Below, piece by piece: positions 43,074 to 51,401 of a stretch of 55,043 bases of DNA. The DNA comes from MESE01 sp036675035 (lineage in GTDB: Bacteria; Pseudomonadota; Gammaproteobacteria; Burkholderiales; Burkholderiaceae_D). A program made the translations under genes and the position numbers. Location of the stretch: positions 1 through 55,043 of the forward strand of contig JAKFFO010000220.1 in the NCBI GenBank assembly GCA_036675035.1. The letters run 5' to 3'. The notes under the pieces were generated by a model. It did no database searches, was not told the DNA's origin, and was given only the letters and a program-made list of their open reading frames with translations. Positions within the stretch are counted from its first letter, which is position 1. Each line of letters starts with the position of its first letter.

Positions 43074-43739
43074 GTGAACAATCTACGTCATCAATTTATC
43101 GAATTCGCAGTTAATGCGGGTGTTCTGCGCTTCGGTGATTTCCGGACCAAGGCAGGACGCAATTCCCCGTATTTTTTTAATGCCGGCGCGTTCAACGACG
43201 GCGCCCGGCTCGGGAAAATAGCTGATTTTTATGCCCAGACGCTGCTCGATTCCGGCGTCGAATTCGACATGCTGTTCGGTCCCGCATACAAGGGCATCAC
43301 GCTGGCATCGGCTACCGCCGTGGCATTGGCCGGCAAAGGCCGCAACGTGTCATTCGCGTTCAATCGCAAGGAAGCCAAGGATCACGGCGAAGGCGGCACG
43401 ATCGTCGGCGCCCAGCTGGAAGGGCGGGTCGTCATTGTGGACGATGTGATTTCCGCCGGTACCTCGGTTCGCGAGTCGGTCGACATGATCCGAGCCGCAG
43501 GCGCAACGCCGTGCGCTGTCCTGATTGCGCTCGACCGGATGGAACGGTCGGGCAAGGACGACGCGTTATCCGCACGTTCCGCGGTTCAGGAGGTTAGCCA
43601 GACTTACGGGATGCCGGTGATCTCGATTGGCAACCTGAACGATTTGCTCCGCTATATTTCTACTGCCGGTGCAAATGCGCAGCTGGCGCAATATAAGGAT
43701 GCTGTCGCCGCTTACCGGCAGCGTTACGGGATAGTGTAG
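43074..43739 (+). CDS. pyrE: Orotate phosphoribosyltransferase (GTG start)
   Basis: This 221-residue enzyme makes OMP in pyrimidine synthesis. FGDFRTKAGRNSPYFFNAG binds orotate, and the PRPP loop VVIVDDVISAGTSVRES lies near 118-134. The start is GTG 43074 (VNNLRHQFIEFA); an ATG at 43029 in the same frame would add 15 residues that homologues lack. The ribosome-binding site is weak (ACGG). Confidence 0.9.
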   Translation: MNNLRHQFIEFAVNAGVLRFGDFRTKAGRNSPYFFNAGAFNDGARLGKIADFYAQTLLDSGVEFDMLFGPAYKGITLASATAVALAGKGRNVSFAFNRKEAKDHGEGGTIVGAQLEGRVVIVDDVISAGTSVRESVDMIRAAGATPCAVLIALDRMERSGKDDALSARSAVQEVSQTYGMPVISIGNLNDLLRYISTAGANAQLAQYKDAVAAYRQRYGIV

Positions 43740-43773
43740 GTTCGAACGGATTCGAATTTCCTCGGAGGGTGTC

Positions 43774-44397
43774 ATGAAAGGCACAGCGAAAATCCTGCTT
43801 TGTTTGTCGACAATGACGCCTTTGGCGGTGCATGCGCAGATCATCATGTGCAAGGACGCCGCAGGCAAGACCTATACATCCGACCGGCCGATCATGGAGT
43901 GTTCCGGCCGCGCATACCGGGAATTCGGCAAGAACGGCAATCTGAAACGCGAAGTGGCGGCTCCGTTGACGGCTGAGCAAAAACGCCAGATGGAACTGGA
44001 AGAACAGCGGCGCAAAGCGGAGGAAGCCGCACTGGCGGAACAAAAGCAGGCTGATCGCGCGATGCTGACGCGATATCTAAACGAAGGTGATATCGGGCTG
44101 GCGCGTAAACGCGCGCTTGAGGTCGCCGGCGAACAGCGCCAGCGGCACGCAGAGGCGCTGGCGGCGGCGGAAAAGAGACTGAAGCAAGCGCAATTGGAAA
44201 TTACACAGGTAAAAAACAAGAACGATATGCCACCCGGCTTGCAGCGCAGGATCGAGGAAGCCGACAAGGCGATTCGGGACGAAAGGAAAAACTTGCAGGA
44301 ATCCGATCACGAGATCGCGCAAATCAATAAGAAGTACGATGCAACGCTTCAGCGCTATCGCGAACTAGCTGGCCGCCAGTCGACCGCATCGAAGTAA
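43774..44397 (+). CDS. DUF4124-type exported protein with coiled coil
   Basis: This 207-residue protein has a signal peptide (1-21, AVHA before the mature end), an N-terminal DUF4124-like region (CKDAAGKTYTSDRPIMEC, with two cysteines that could pair), and a long charged coiled coil (about 65-200, rich in Lys, Glu, Gln and Ala). It is periplasmic or envelope-associated. CTCGGAGG precedes the ATG. It is 34 bp after pyrE. The function is unknown. Confidence 0.75.
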   Translation: MKGTAKILLCLSTMTPLAVHAQIIMCKDAAGKTYTSDRPIMECSGRAYREFGKNGNLKREVAAPLTAEQKRQMELEEQRRKAEEAALAEQKQADRAMLTRYLNEGDIGLARKRALEVAGEQRQRHAEALAAAEKRLKQAQLEITQVKNKNDMPPGLQRRIEEADKAIRDERKNLQESDHEIAQINKKYDATLQRYRELAGRQSTASK

Positions 44398-44454
44398 CCA
44401 GCGCCGCGTACCATCGCTCACTTTATCCGGCACGAACTATCTGCGTGTCACAGT

Positions 44455-45915
44455 TCAACCGAGCAATTTTTTCTTCAATAACTCGGTCAGCTGCGCCGGA
44501 TTGGCTTTGCCCTTGCTTGCCTTCATCGCCTGGCCGATCAACGCATTGAACGCCTTTTCCTTGCCAGCGCGGAATTCCTCGACGGATTTGGCATTGGCTG
44601 CCAACACGTCATCAACAATTTTTTCCAGCGCGCCGATATCGGAAATCTGTTTCAAGCCTTTGCTGTCGATGATTTCGTCGGCAAGCGCAGGATTGTCCGA
44701 TTGTGCTTCCCACATTGCACCGAATATCTCTTTGGCGATCTTGTTCGAAATCGTGCCATCGGCAATCCGCTGCAGCAGCAGTGCAAACTGTGCGGCGCTG
44801 ACTGGAATATGTGCAATATCGACATTCTCCCGGTTCAGCGTCGACGACACGTCACCCATCAGCCAGTTGGCCGCCGGTTTGGCTTGCGCCTTGCCTGCCG
44901 TCGCGACCACGGCCTCGAAATAGGTCGCCATTGCCTTCGATTGGGTCAGCACCGATGCGTCGTATTCCGGCAGCCCGTAGTCTTGCACCAGACGCTCACG
45001 CATCGCGCCGGGCAGTTCGGGCATCGCGGCTTTGACGCGGGCAATCCATTCCTGTCCGATCACCAGCGGCGGCAGATCCGGATCCGGGAAATAGCGGTAG
45101 TCCTGCGCGTCTTCCTTGCTCCGCATCGAACGGGTTTCCTTGCGATCCGGATCGTACAACCTGGTTGCTTGCACCACGCGGCCGCCATCTTCGATCAACT
45201 CGATCTGGCGCCGCACTTCATAATTGATCGCTTCTTCGAGAAAGCGGAATGAATTCAGATTCTTGATTTCGCAGCGAGTGCCGTATTCTTTCTGTCCGAC
45301 CGGCCGCACCGACACGTTCGCGTCGCAGCGGAACGATCCTTCCTGCATATTGCCATCGCAGATGCCGAGCCAGGTGACCAGCGAATGCAGCGCCTTGGCA
45401 TACGCCACCGCTTCGGCGGCGCTGCGCATGTCGGGTTCCGTGACGATTTCCAGCAGCGGCGTGCCGGCACGGTTCAAATCGATGCCGGTCATTCCCCGAT
45501 AGTCTTCATGCAGCGACTTGCCTGCATCTTCTTCCAGGTGGGCGCGCGTCAATTGCACCGTTTTCAATTCGGCTTTGCCGTCTTTTTCAAGGATGAACGA
45601 CACTTTCCCTCCCTGCACGACCGGGATTTCGTATTGACTGATCTGGTAGCCCTTGGGCAGGTCGGGGTAGAAGTAATTCTTGCGCGCGAATACCGACTGC
45701 GGCGCAATCGTCGCGCCGACGGCGAGGCCGAACTGGATCGCGCGCTCGACCGCACCCTTGTTCATGACGGGCAGAACACCTGGCAGCGCCAGGTCAACCG
45801 GACAGGCCTGCACGTTCGGTTCGGCGCCGAACCGGATCGGCGCGCCGCTGAAAATTTTCGACTGGGTCGTGAGTTGCGTATGCGTCTCAAGGCCGATGAC
45901 TACTTCCCACTGCAT
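44455..45915 (-). CDS. gatB: Aspartyl/glutamyl-tRNA amidotransferase subunit B
   Basis: This 486-residue subunit binds the misacylated tRNA and the kinase active site that phosphorylates Glu or Asp on tRNA. It starts MQWEVVIGLETHTQL, with PVDLALPGVLPVMN, GYQISQYEIPV and AGTPLLEIVTEPDM in the cradle domain. The C-terminal helical/YqeY-like tail ends GKANPAQLTELLKKKLLG. It is the last gene of gatCAB, separated from gatA by a 172-bp repeat-bearing gap. Confidence 0.95.
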   Translation of the reverse strand: MQWEVVIGLETHTQLTTQSKIFSGAPIRFGAEPNVQACPVDLALPGVLPVMNKGAVERAIQFGLAVGATIAPQSVFARKNYFYPDLPKGYQISQYEIPVVQGGKVSFILEKDGKAELKTVQLTRAHLEEDAGKSLHEDYRGMTGIDLNRAGTPLLEIVTEPDMRSAAEAVAYAKALHSLVTWLGICDGNMQEGSFRCDANVSVRPVGQKEYGTRCEIKNLNSFRFLEEAINYEVRRQIELIEDGGRVVQATRLYDPDRKETRSMRSKEDAQDYRYFPDPDLPPLVIGQEWIARVKAAMPELPGAMRERLVQDYGLPEYDASVLTQSKAMATYFEAVVATAGKAQAKPAANWLMGDVSSTLNRENVDIAHIPVSAAQFALLLQRIADGTISNKIAKEIFGAMWEAQSDNPALADEIIDSKGLKQISDIGALEKIVDDVLAANAKSVEEFRAGKEKAFNALIGQAMKASKGKANPAQLTELLKKKLLG

Positions 45916-45971
45916 AATGTTCTCCGTTCTAGCCTGGCACGATCATGTATTTTGATCGTGCTCTATTCTCT

Positions 45972-46080
45972 CCCTCCCCCATGCAGGGGGGGGTGGGCAG
46001 GGGGTAGGGTGCTGCGGGCACAGAACCAATGCGCAATCACTCACCCTCCATCCCGACCTTCCCCAAGCATGGCGGAAGGA
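45972..46080. repeat. G-rich REP-like intergenic element between gatA and gatB
   Basis: A CCCTCCCCC run (45972-45980) faces a G-rich run across ATGCA. The plus strand has G-tracts at 45986-45993, 45995-45997, 46000-46004 and 46007-46009, a four-tract quadruplex pattern. A CCTTCC/GGAAGG hairpin lies near 46059-46080. The composition is like dispersed Burkholderiales intergenic repeats. Confidence 0.55.
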
Positions 46081-46087
46081 GCTTCAA

Positions 46088-47560
46088 TCAAATTCCTGTC
46101 GGTCGGCGCAGATGCCAATCGGTCGCGCATTGATATTGATGCGCGACGTTGAGCAGCTTCGCTTCTTCAAAATAATTGCCGATTATCTGCAATCCGACCG
46201 GACGGTTTCCATTCTTTTCACCTTGACCGAAGCCGCACGGAATCGACATTCCCGGCAATCCCGCGAGGCTGGTCGACAAGGTGAAGACGTCGGCCAGATA
46301 ATTCGCCACCGGATCGTCGGCCTTGTCGCCGAGATCCCACGCGACGGTTGGCGATACCGGCCCCATGATGACATCGCATTTCCGGTCTGGCCCGCCAAGT
46401 GCAGACTGGAAGTCCTGCGCGATCAGGCGCCGGATCTTTTGCGCCTGCAGATAATAGGCATCGTAATAACCGTGCGACAGCACGTAGGCGCCGACCAGAA
46501 TGCGGCGCTTGACTTCATCGCCGAACCCTTCGGAACGGGTCTTCTTGTACATGTCGGACAGGTCGGTATAGTTCTTGGCACGATGGCCGTAACGCACGCC
46601 GTCGAAGCGACTCAGGTTGGAAGATGCTTCTGCCGGCGCAATCACGTAATAAACGGGAATCGACAACTCGGTTTTCGGTAATGAAATGTCGACCAGTGTT
46701 GCTCCGAGCTTTTCAAATTCCCTGAGCGCCGTGCGCACGGCCTGTTCTACATCTGGGGCCAGGCCGGCGCCGAAATACTCACGCGGCACGCCGATTTTCA
46801 AACCTTGCAAACCGGAGTTCAGGTTGCGCGTGAAATCTTCAGGGTCGCGCTCTACACTGGTCGAATCGCGTGCATCGAAACCGGTCATCGCATTCAGAAG
46901 CATTGCGCAATCTTCTGCAGTTTGTGCGATCGGGCCGCCCTGGTCGAGCGACGATGCGAACGCGATCATGCCGAACCGTGACACGCGCCCGTAAGTCGGT
47001 TTGATGCCGGTGACACCGCAGTGCGAAGCCGGCTGGCGTATCGAACCGCCGGTATCGGTCGCGGTCGCCGCCGGTGTCAGGCGCGCCGCGATTGCCGCTG
47101 CCGATCCGCCCGACGAACCGCCGGGGACCGCGCTTTTGTCCCAGGGGTTCAGGACCGGGCCGAAGTATGAATTCTCATTCGACGAACCCATGGCAAATTC
47201 ATCACAATTCAATTTTCCGAGCGTGACCATGCCGGCGGCATTGAACTGTTCGACGACGGTTGCATCAAAGGGGCTGCTGTAATTTTCCAGCATCCTGGAA
47301 CCGGCAGTGGATCGCCAGCCGCGCGTAACGAAAATATCCTTGTGCGCAATCGGGATGCCGGTCAGTGGTGTCGTATCTTGGCTCGCAAGGCGCTGATCCG
47401 CGGCGGCAGCCTGTTGCAAGGTCAGTGCTTCATCGACGTGCGTAAATGCATTCAGGTCGCTTTGCCGCATGCGGTCGAGATACACGGTCGCCAGTTCGGT
47501 GGCGGATATCTGCCTGGCCTGAAGCAGCTCCGATAGTTGTTTGATGGTTTTTGTATGCAT
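46088..47560 (-). CDS. gatA: Aspartyl/glutamyl-tRNA amidotransferase subunit A
   Basis: This 490-residue amidase-signature protein has the Lys74, Ser149, Ser173 triad (PIAHKDIF, VPGGSSGGSAAA, TDTGGSIRQPAS). It hydrolyses glutamine and sends ammonia to GatB. I use ATG 47560 (MHTKTIKQLSEL), the conserved start; the frame extends to 47623 but the extra residues are not typical. gatC ends 79 bp upstream. Confidence 0.95.
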   Translation of the reverse strand: MHTKTIKQLSELLQARQISATELATVYLDRMRQSDLNAFTHVDEALTLQQAAAADQRLASQDTTPLTGIPIAHKDIFVTRGWRSTAGSRMLENYSSPFDATVVEQFNAAGMVTLGKLNCDEFAMGSSNENSYFGPVLNPWDKSAVPGGSSGGSAAAIAARLTPAATATDTGGSIRQPASHCGVTGIKPTYGRVSRFGMIAFASSLDQGGPIAQTAEDCAMLLNAMTGFDARDSTSVERDPEDFTRNLNSGLQGLKIGVPREYFGAGLAPDVEQAVRTALREFEKLGATLVDISLPKTELSIPVYYVIAPAEASSNLSRFDGVRYGHRAKNYTDLSDMYKKTRSEGFGDEVKRRILVGAYVLSHGYYDAYYLQAQKIRRLIAQDFQSALGGPDRKCDVIMGPVSPTVAWDLGDKADDPVANYLADVFTLSTSLAGLPGMSIPCGFGQGEKNGNRPVGLQIIGNYFEEAKLLNVAHQYQCATDWHLRRPTGI

Positions 47561-47639
47561 GGACTTGGTTTGATGTTTGATTCCGATGCGCTGCGGTCTG
47601 TATCCGCCGTCACTGCGGCGCATGCTTTGCCGGCAATGG

Positions 47640-47942
47640 CTATTCGATTACCTTGGGGACCAGATACAAACCGTCCTGTGTTGCCGGCGCGGGCTTTTGA
47701 TAATCCTCGCGTCGATCGGGTTCGGATACGACGTCGTCGCGCAGGCGCAGTGCGAGATTGGGTTGATAAGCTGCTATCGGTTGGCTGAGCGGCTCTACCC
47801 CGGAAGTATCGACGGCCTTCATTTGCTCAACCAATGCAAAGATGCCGTTCAGTTTGACCAGGGTTTGCGCGGCCTGATCTTCGGTGAGATCGAGCTGGGC
47901 GAGGATGGCCAGTCGTTTGACGTCGGAAAGAGCAAGTGACAT
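47640..47942 (-). CDS. gatC: Aspartyl/glutamyl-tRNA amidotransferase subunit C
   Basis: This 100-residue subunit wraps GatA and GatB (MSLALSDVKRLAILAQLDLT at the start, the PLSQP and LRDDVV segments in the middle, GLYLVPKVIE at the end). ATG 47942 gives the conserved N-terminus; the 11 residues added by the upstream ATG 47975 are not conserved. It opens the gatCAB operon and is divergent from mreB, with a 253-bp shared upstream region. Confidence 0.93.
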   Translation of the reverse strand: MSLALSDVKRLAILAQLDLTEDQAAQTLVKLNGIFALVEQMKAVDTSGVEPLSQPIAAYQPNLALRLRDDVVSEPDRREDYQKPAPATQDGLYLVPKVIE

Positions 47943-48195
47943 GTTTTGATGGCGCGCGAATCGGCGCGGTTGCAAGGGTTTTTAAAAAAACAAAATGTTG
48001 TCTATTAGGCGGGAAATACTTCTCAAAATGTTGTATCCGGTACGCATTTTTGAGGTTTCTGAGCGCTAATTCCAAGTAAATTATAAGGTAGAATGTCGGC
48101 CTAATGCCTACCGGCGTCGATCTCGGGTTGCCACGGGCCGGCATATCATTTTCGAAAAAGCTAAAGCGCGCCATTGTTGCGCATCAGGACAATAC

Positions 48196-49239
48196 ATGTT
48201 TGGATTTTTACGCAGTTACTTTTCGAATGACCTGGCCATCGATCTGGGCACGGCGAATACGCTGATTTATGTTCGTGGCCTCGGCATCGTGCTTGATGAG
48301 CCGTCGGTTGTCGCGATTCGCCAGCAGGGCGGTCCAAATGGTAAAAAGACCATCCAGGCGGTCGGCAAGGAAGCCAAACAGATGCTCGGCAAAGTGCCTG
48401 GCAACATCGAGGCGATACGTCCGATGAAAGACGGCGTGATCGCAGATTTCACGGTCACCGAGCAAATGCTCAAGCAATTCATCCGCATGGTGCATGACAC
48501 CAAATTGTTCAAACCGTCGCCGCGCATCATTATTTGCGTGCCGTGCGGTTCGACCCAGGTCGAACGTCGCGCGATTCGCGAATCCGCATTGGGTGCAGGC
48601 GCGTCGCAGGTATATCTGATCGAAGAACCGATGGCTGCCGCCATCGGCGCCGGCCTGCCGGTATCCGAAGCAACCGGTTCGATGGTGGTTGACATCGGTG
48701 GCGGTACAACCGAAGTCGGCATCATTTCGCTGGGCGGCATGGTGTACAAAGGTTCGGTGCGCGTAGGCGGGGATAAATTCGATGAGGCGATCGTCAACTA
48801 CATCCGCCGCAACTACGGGATGCTGATCGGTGAGCAGACTGCCGAACTGATCAAGAAGGAAATCGGCTCCGCTTTTCCCGGATCCGAGGTCAAGGAAATG
48901 GAAGTCAAGGGCCGCAATCTGTCCGAAGGCATTCCTCGCTCGTTCACCATTTCGAGCAACGAAATTCTTGAAGCACTGACCGACCCGCTCAACAATATCG
49001 TCTCGGCTGTCAAGAACGCACTAGAGCAGACTCCTCCGGAACTGGGTGCCGACATCGCAGAAAAAGGCATGATGCTCACCGGCGGCGGCGCCTTGCTGCG
49101 CGACCTGGATCGCCTTCTGATGGAAGAGACCGGTCTGCCGGTGATCGTGGCTGAAGATCCGCTGACCTGCGTGGTCCGCGGTTCCGGCATGGCGCTGGAA
49201 CGCATGGATAAGCTGGGTTCAATTTTCTCGTACGAATAA
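48196..49239 (+). CDS. mreB: Rod shape-determining protein MreB
   Basis: This 347-residue actin-fold protein has the N-terminal amphipathic start MFGFLRSYFSND and phosphate-1 loop IDLGTANTLIYV. Phosphate-2 and adenosine motifs are VDIGGGTTEVGIISLGG and LTGGGALLRDLD. It forms membrane filaments that steer the elongasome. It is first in mreBCD-mrdA-rodA-rlpA, with AGGACA in its ribosome-binding region. Confidence 0.97.
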   Translation: MFGFLRSYFSNDLAIDLGTANTLIYVRGLGIVLDEPSVVAIRQQGGPNGKKTIQAVGKEAKQMLGKVPGNIEAIRPMKDGVIADFTVTEQMLKQFIRMVHDTKLFKPSPRIIICVPCGSTQVERRAIRESALGAGASQVYLIEEPMAAAIGAGLPVSEATGSMVVDIGGGTTEVGIISLGGMVYKGSVRVGGDKFDEAIVNYIRRNYGMLIGEQTAELIKKEIGSAFPGSEVKEMEVKGRNLSEGIPRSFTISSNEILEALTDPLNNIVSAVKNALEQTPPELGADIAEKGMMLTGGGALLRDLDRLLMEETGLPVIVAEDPLTCVVRGSGMALERMDKLGSIFSYE

Positions 49240-49388
49240 ACCGCTGCATCGTCATCCGGATGACTGCATCTGCCTCTAGTCGGTCGCATGCGACGCCAGG
49301 CACGATGCAGCATTTTCCATGGGGTTCGTCATTGATATCAGTTAGACAAACCTGCACAGCGCAGATTGAACGTTCCGTCAGTCGATAA

Positions 49389-50657
49389 ATGGAATACAGT
49401 CCACCACCACTGTTCAAGCAAGGCGCCTCCGCTCGTGCCAAAGTGATTTTCTTTGCCGTGATCGCGATTACGCTGCTGGTGACCGACTCCCGCATGCATA
49501 CATTGACCATGGTTCGCCAAGGGGTCGCCATCTTGCTGTATCCGCTTCAAAAGGCGGCGCTGCTGCCACGCGATGCCGCTTATGCAATAGGTGGATATTT
49601 TTCCTCCTTGTCCCGCCTGCAACAAGAGAACGAGCAACTGAAACGCGAACGCGTTGCCAACGCCCAGGCATTACAGCAAGGGAATTACCTGCGTGCAGAA
49701 AATGCACAGCTGCGCACATTGCTTGCCGCCGCCGAGCGTTTGCCGGTCAAATCGGTGATGAGCGAAATTCTGTACGATGCCCGCGACGCATTCACGCGCA
49801 AGATCGTCGTTGATCGTGGCTCGAACCATGGCATTACATCGGGGCAGCCGGTGATCGATGACATCGGCGTGGTCGGTCAGGTGACGCGCGTATTTCCTTT
49901 CACTTCGGAAGTGACTTTGTTGACGGATAAGGACTTCGCGATTCCGGTGCAGGTTGTGCGCAGCGGCGTTCGCAGCATTGCATACGGACGCGGTCAATCC
50001 GGAGCGCTGGATCTTCGCTACATGCCAACCAACACCGATATCCGGCAAGGCGACATGCTGGTTACGACCGGCATCGATGGCGTCTATCCTGCAGGACTGT
50101 CGGTGGCGGTGGTGACGCAGGTCGAAAGCAAGGCCTCGGATACCTTTGCCACCATTACATGCCAGCCTTCCGCCGGCATTGGCCGCAACAAGCAGCTGTT
50201 GATCCTGATGCCGGAGGCGGAAATGACGCGAAATCCGCAAGCCGAAGGCGCTGCTGATCCGACAAAGAATCCGTCCGGAAAGCCGGCGCCCGAAGCAGCG
50301 AAAGATCCGGCGAAGGCGGCAGGTGCGCCGATGGTGAAGGCAAATCCGCAAGCGGCGCCGGTACAACGGACAGCAGCCGCAATCACGCCGGTCAAGACTT
50401 CGACTTCGGCCGCGCCTGCTCCCAAATCAACGGCAGCGGTTCCGACCGGCCCGGCAAGGGTGGCACCGGTCCAGGTCAAACCAAAAACTGAACGGCCCGT
50501 ACTTGCGGCAAGCCCTGAGGGACCGGCGAAACCGGTTCAGGCTGCGCCTGTTAACCCGGTGCCGAAACCCGCAGCACCGAAACCCGCAGTACCGAAAGCC
50601 GTCACGCCTATCCAGCCGGCGCCGGTTGCGCCCAAACCGAACGAGCCGCTGCCATGA
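49389..50657 (+). CDS. mreC: Rod shape-determining protein MreC with Pro/Ala-rich tail
   Basis: The product is 422 residues. It has one N-terminal transmembrane helix (about 16-34), a coiled coil (about 66-110: LQQENEQLKRERVANAQAL), the beta-domain with VVDRGSNHGITSGQPV and VTLLTDKDFAIPVQV, and QGDMLVTTGIDGVYPAGLSV. From about 280 the tail is low complexity, rich in Pro, Ala and Lys, with repeated PKPA/PKPN units. MreC links MreB to PBP2. It starts 149 bp after mreB. Confidence 0.93.
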   Translation: MEYSPPPLFKQGASARAKVIFFAVIAITLLVTDSRMHTLTMVRQGVAILLYPLQKAALLPRDAAYAIGGYFSSLSRLQQENEQLKRERVANAQALQQGNYLRAENAQLRTLLAAAERLPVKSVMSEILYDARDAFTRKIVVDRGSNHGITSGQPVIDDIGVVGQVTRVFPFTSEVTLLTDKDFAIPVQVVRSGVRSIAYGRGQSGALDLRYMPTNTDIRQGDMLVTTGIDGVYPAGLSVAVVTQVESKASDTFATITCQPSAGIGRNKQLLILMPEAEMTRNPQAEGAADPTKNPSGKPAPEAAKDPAKAAGAPMVKANPQAAPVQRTAAAITPVKTSTSAAPAPKSTAAVPTGPARVAPVQVKPKTERPVLAASPEGPAKPVQAAPVNPVPKPAAPKPAVPKAVTPIQPAPVAPKPNEPLP

Positions 50658-51166
50658 ACCATCCGCATTACATTTTGTTGCCGGTCAATCCGGCATTCAT
50701 TGTACTGAGCCTGATCGCAGCGTTTGTATTGAACCTGCTGCCCTGGGGCAGCTGGGTTGGCCTGCCGGATTTCGTCGCGCTGGTGCTGGTGTTCTGGAGT
50801 ATTCACCAGCCGCGCAAGGTCGGTATCGGCGTGGCCTTTGTAATGGGGGTGCTGATGGATGTTCACGACGCATCCCTGCTAGGACAGAACGCATTGGCCT
50901 ATACGTTGTTGTCGTATTTTGCGATCATGATTCATCGGCGCATGCTGTGGTTCCCGCTTGGGACCCAGGCCTTGCATGTGCTGCCCTTGTTGTTGGTGAT
51001 GCAGGCGGTGCAGTGGGTGATTCAGGCAATCGTCAACAGTAAATTTCCAGGCTGGTTTTACTTCATCGAAAGCCTGACCACGGCGGCATTGTGGCCCATG
51101 ATTACATGGATACTCCTCGCACCGCAGCGACGTGCGATAAATCGGGATGATACCCGTCCGATTTAA
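50654..51166 (+). CDS. mreD: Rod shape-determining protein MreD
   Basis: This 170-residue membrane protein has about five helices (LLPVNPAFIVLSLIAAFVLN, LPDFVALVLVFWSIHQPRK, GVAFVMGVLMDVHD). It helps assemble the elongasome. The start overlaps the mreC stop in ATGA. A 235-bp gap follows before mrdA, with no supportable gene. Confidence 0.92.
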   Translation: MNHPHYILLPVNPAFIVLSLIAAFVLNLLPWGSWVGLPDFVALVLVFWSIHQPRKVGIGVAFVMGVLMDVHDASLLGQNALAYTLLSYFAIMIHRRMLWFPLGTQALHVLPLLLVMQAVQWVIQAIVNSKFPGWFYFIESLTTAALWPMITWILLAPQRRAINRDDTRPI

Positions 51167-51401
51167 CATGAAATTCTTTTTCGACAGGCTGCTGCCGATA
51201 CCGTACTGCCAGCCGTCATCGGGCGCAGCATGATGAACGACAATTTGAGCGCTCGATTCATTACTGCCGTTACGCGCGTGCGGCGAAGCGGTTTGCGATA
51301 CCCGTGCTTTTCCATACCGCCTGAAACTGCTGCTTCAATCCTGGCCGTGGCGAAGGCGAAAACAGACGCACCTCGCTGTCGTGTAATACGCAAACACTAA
51401 A

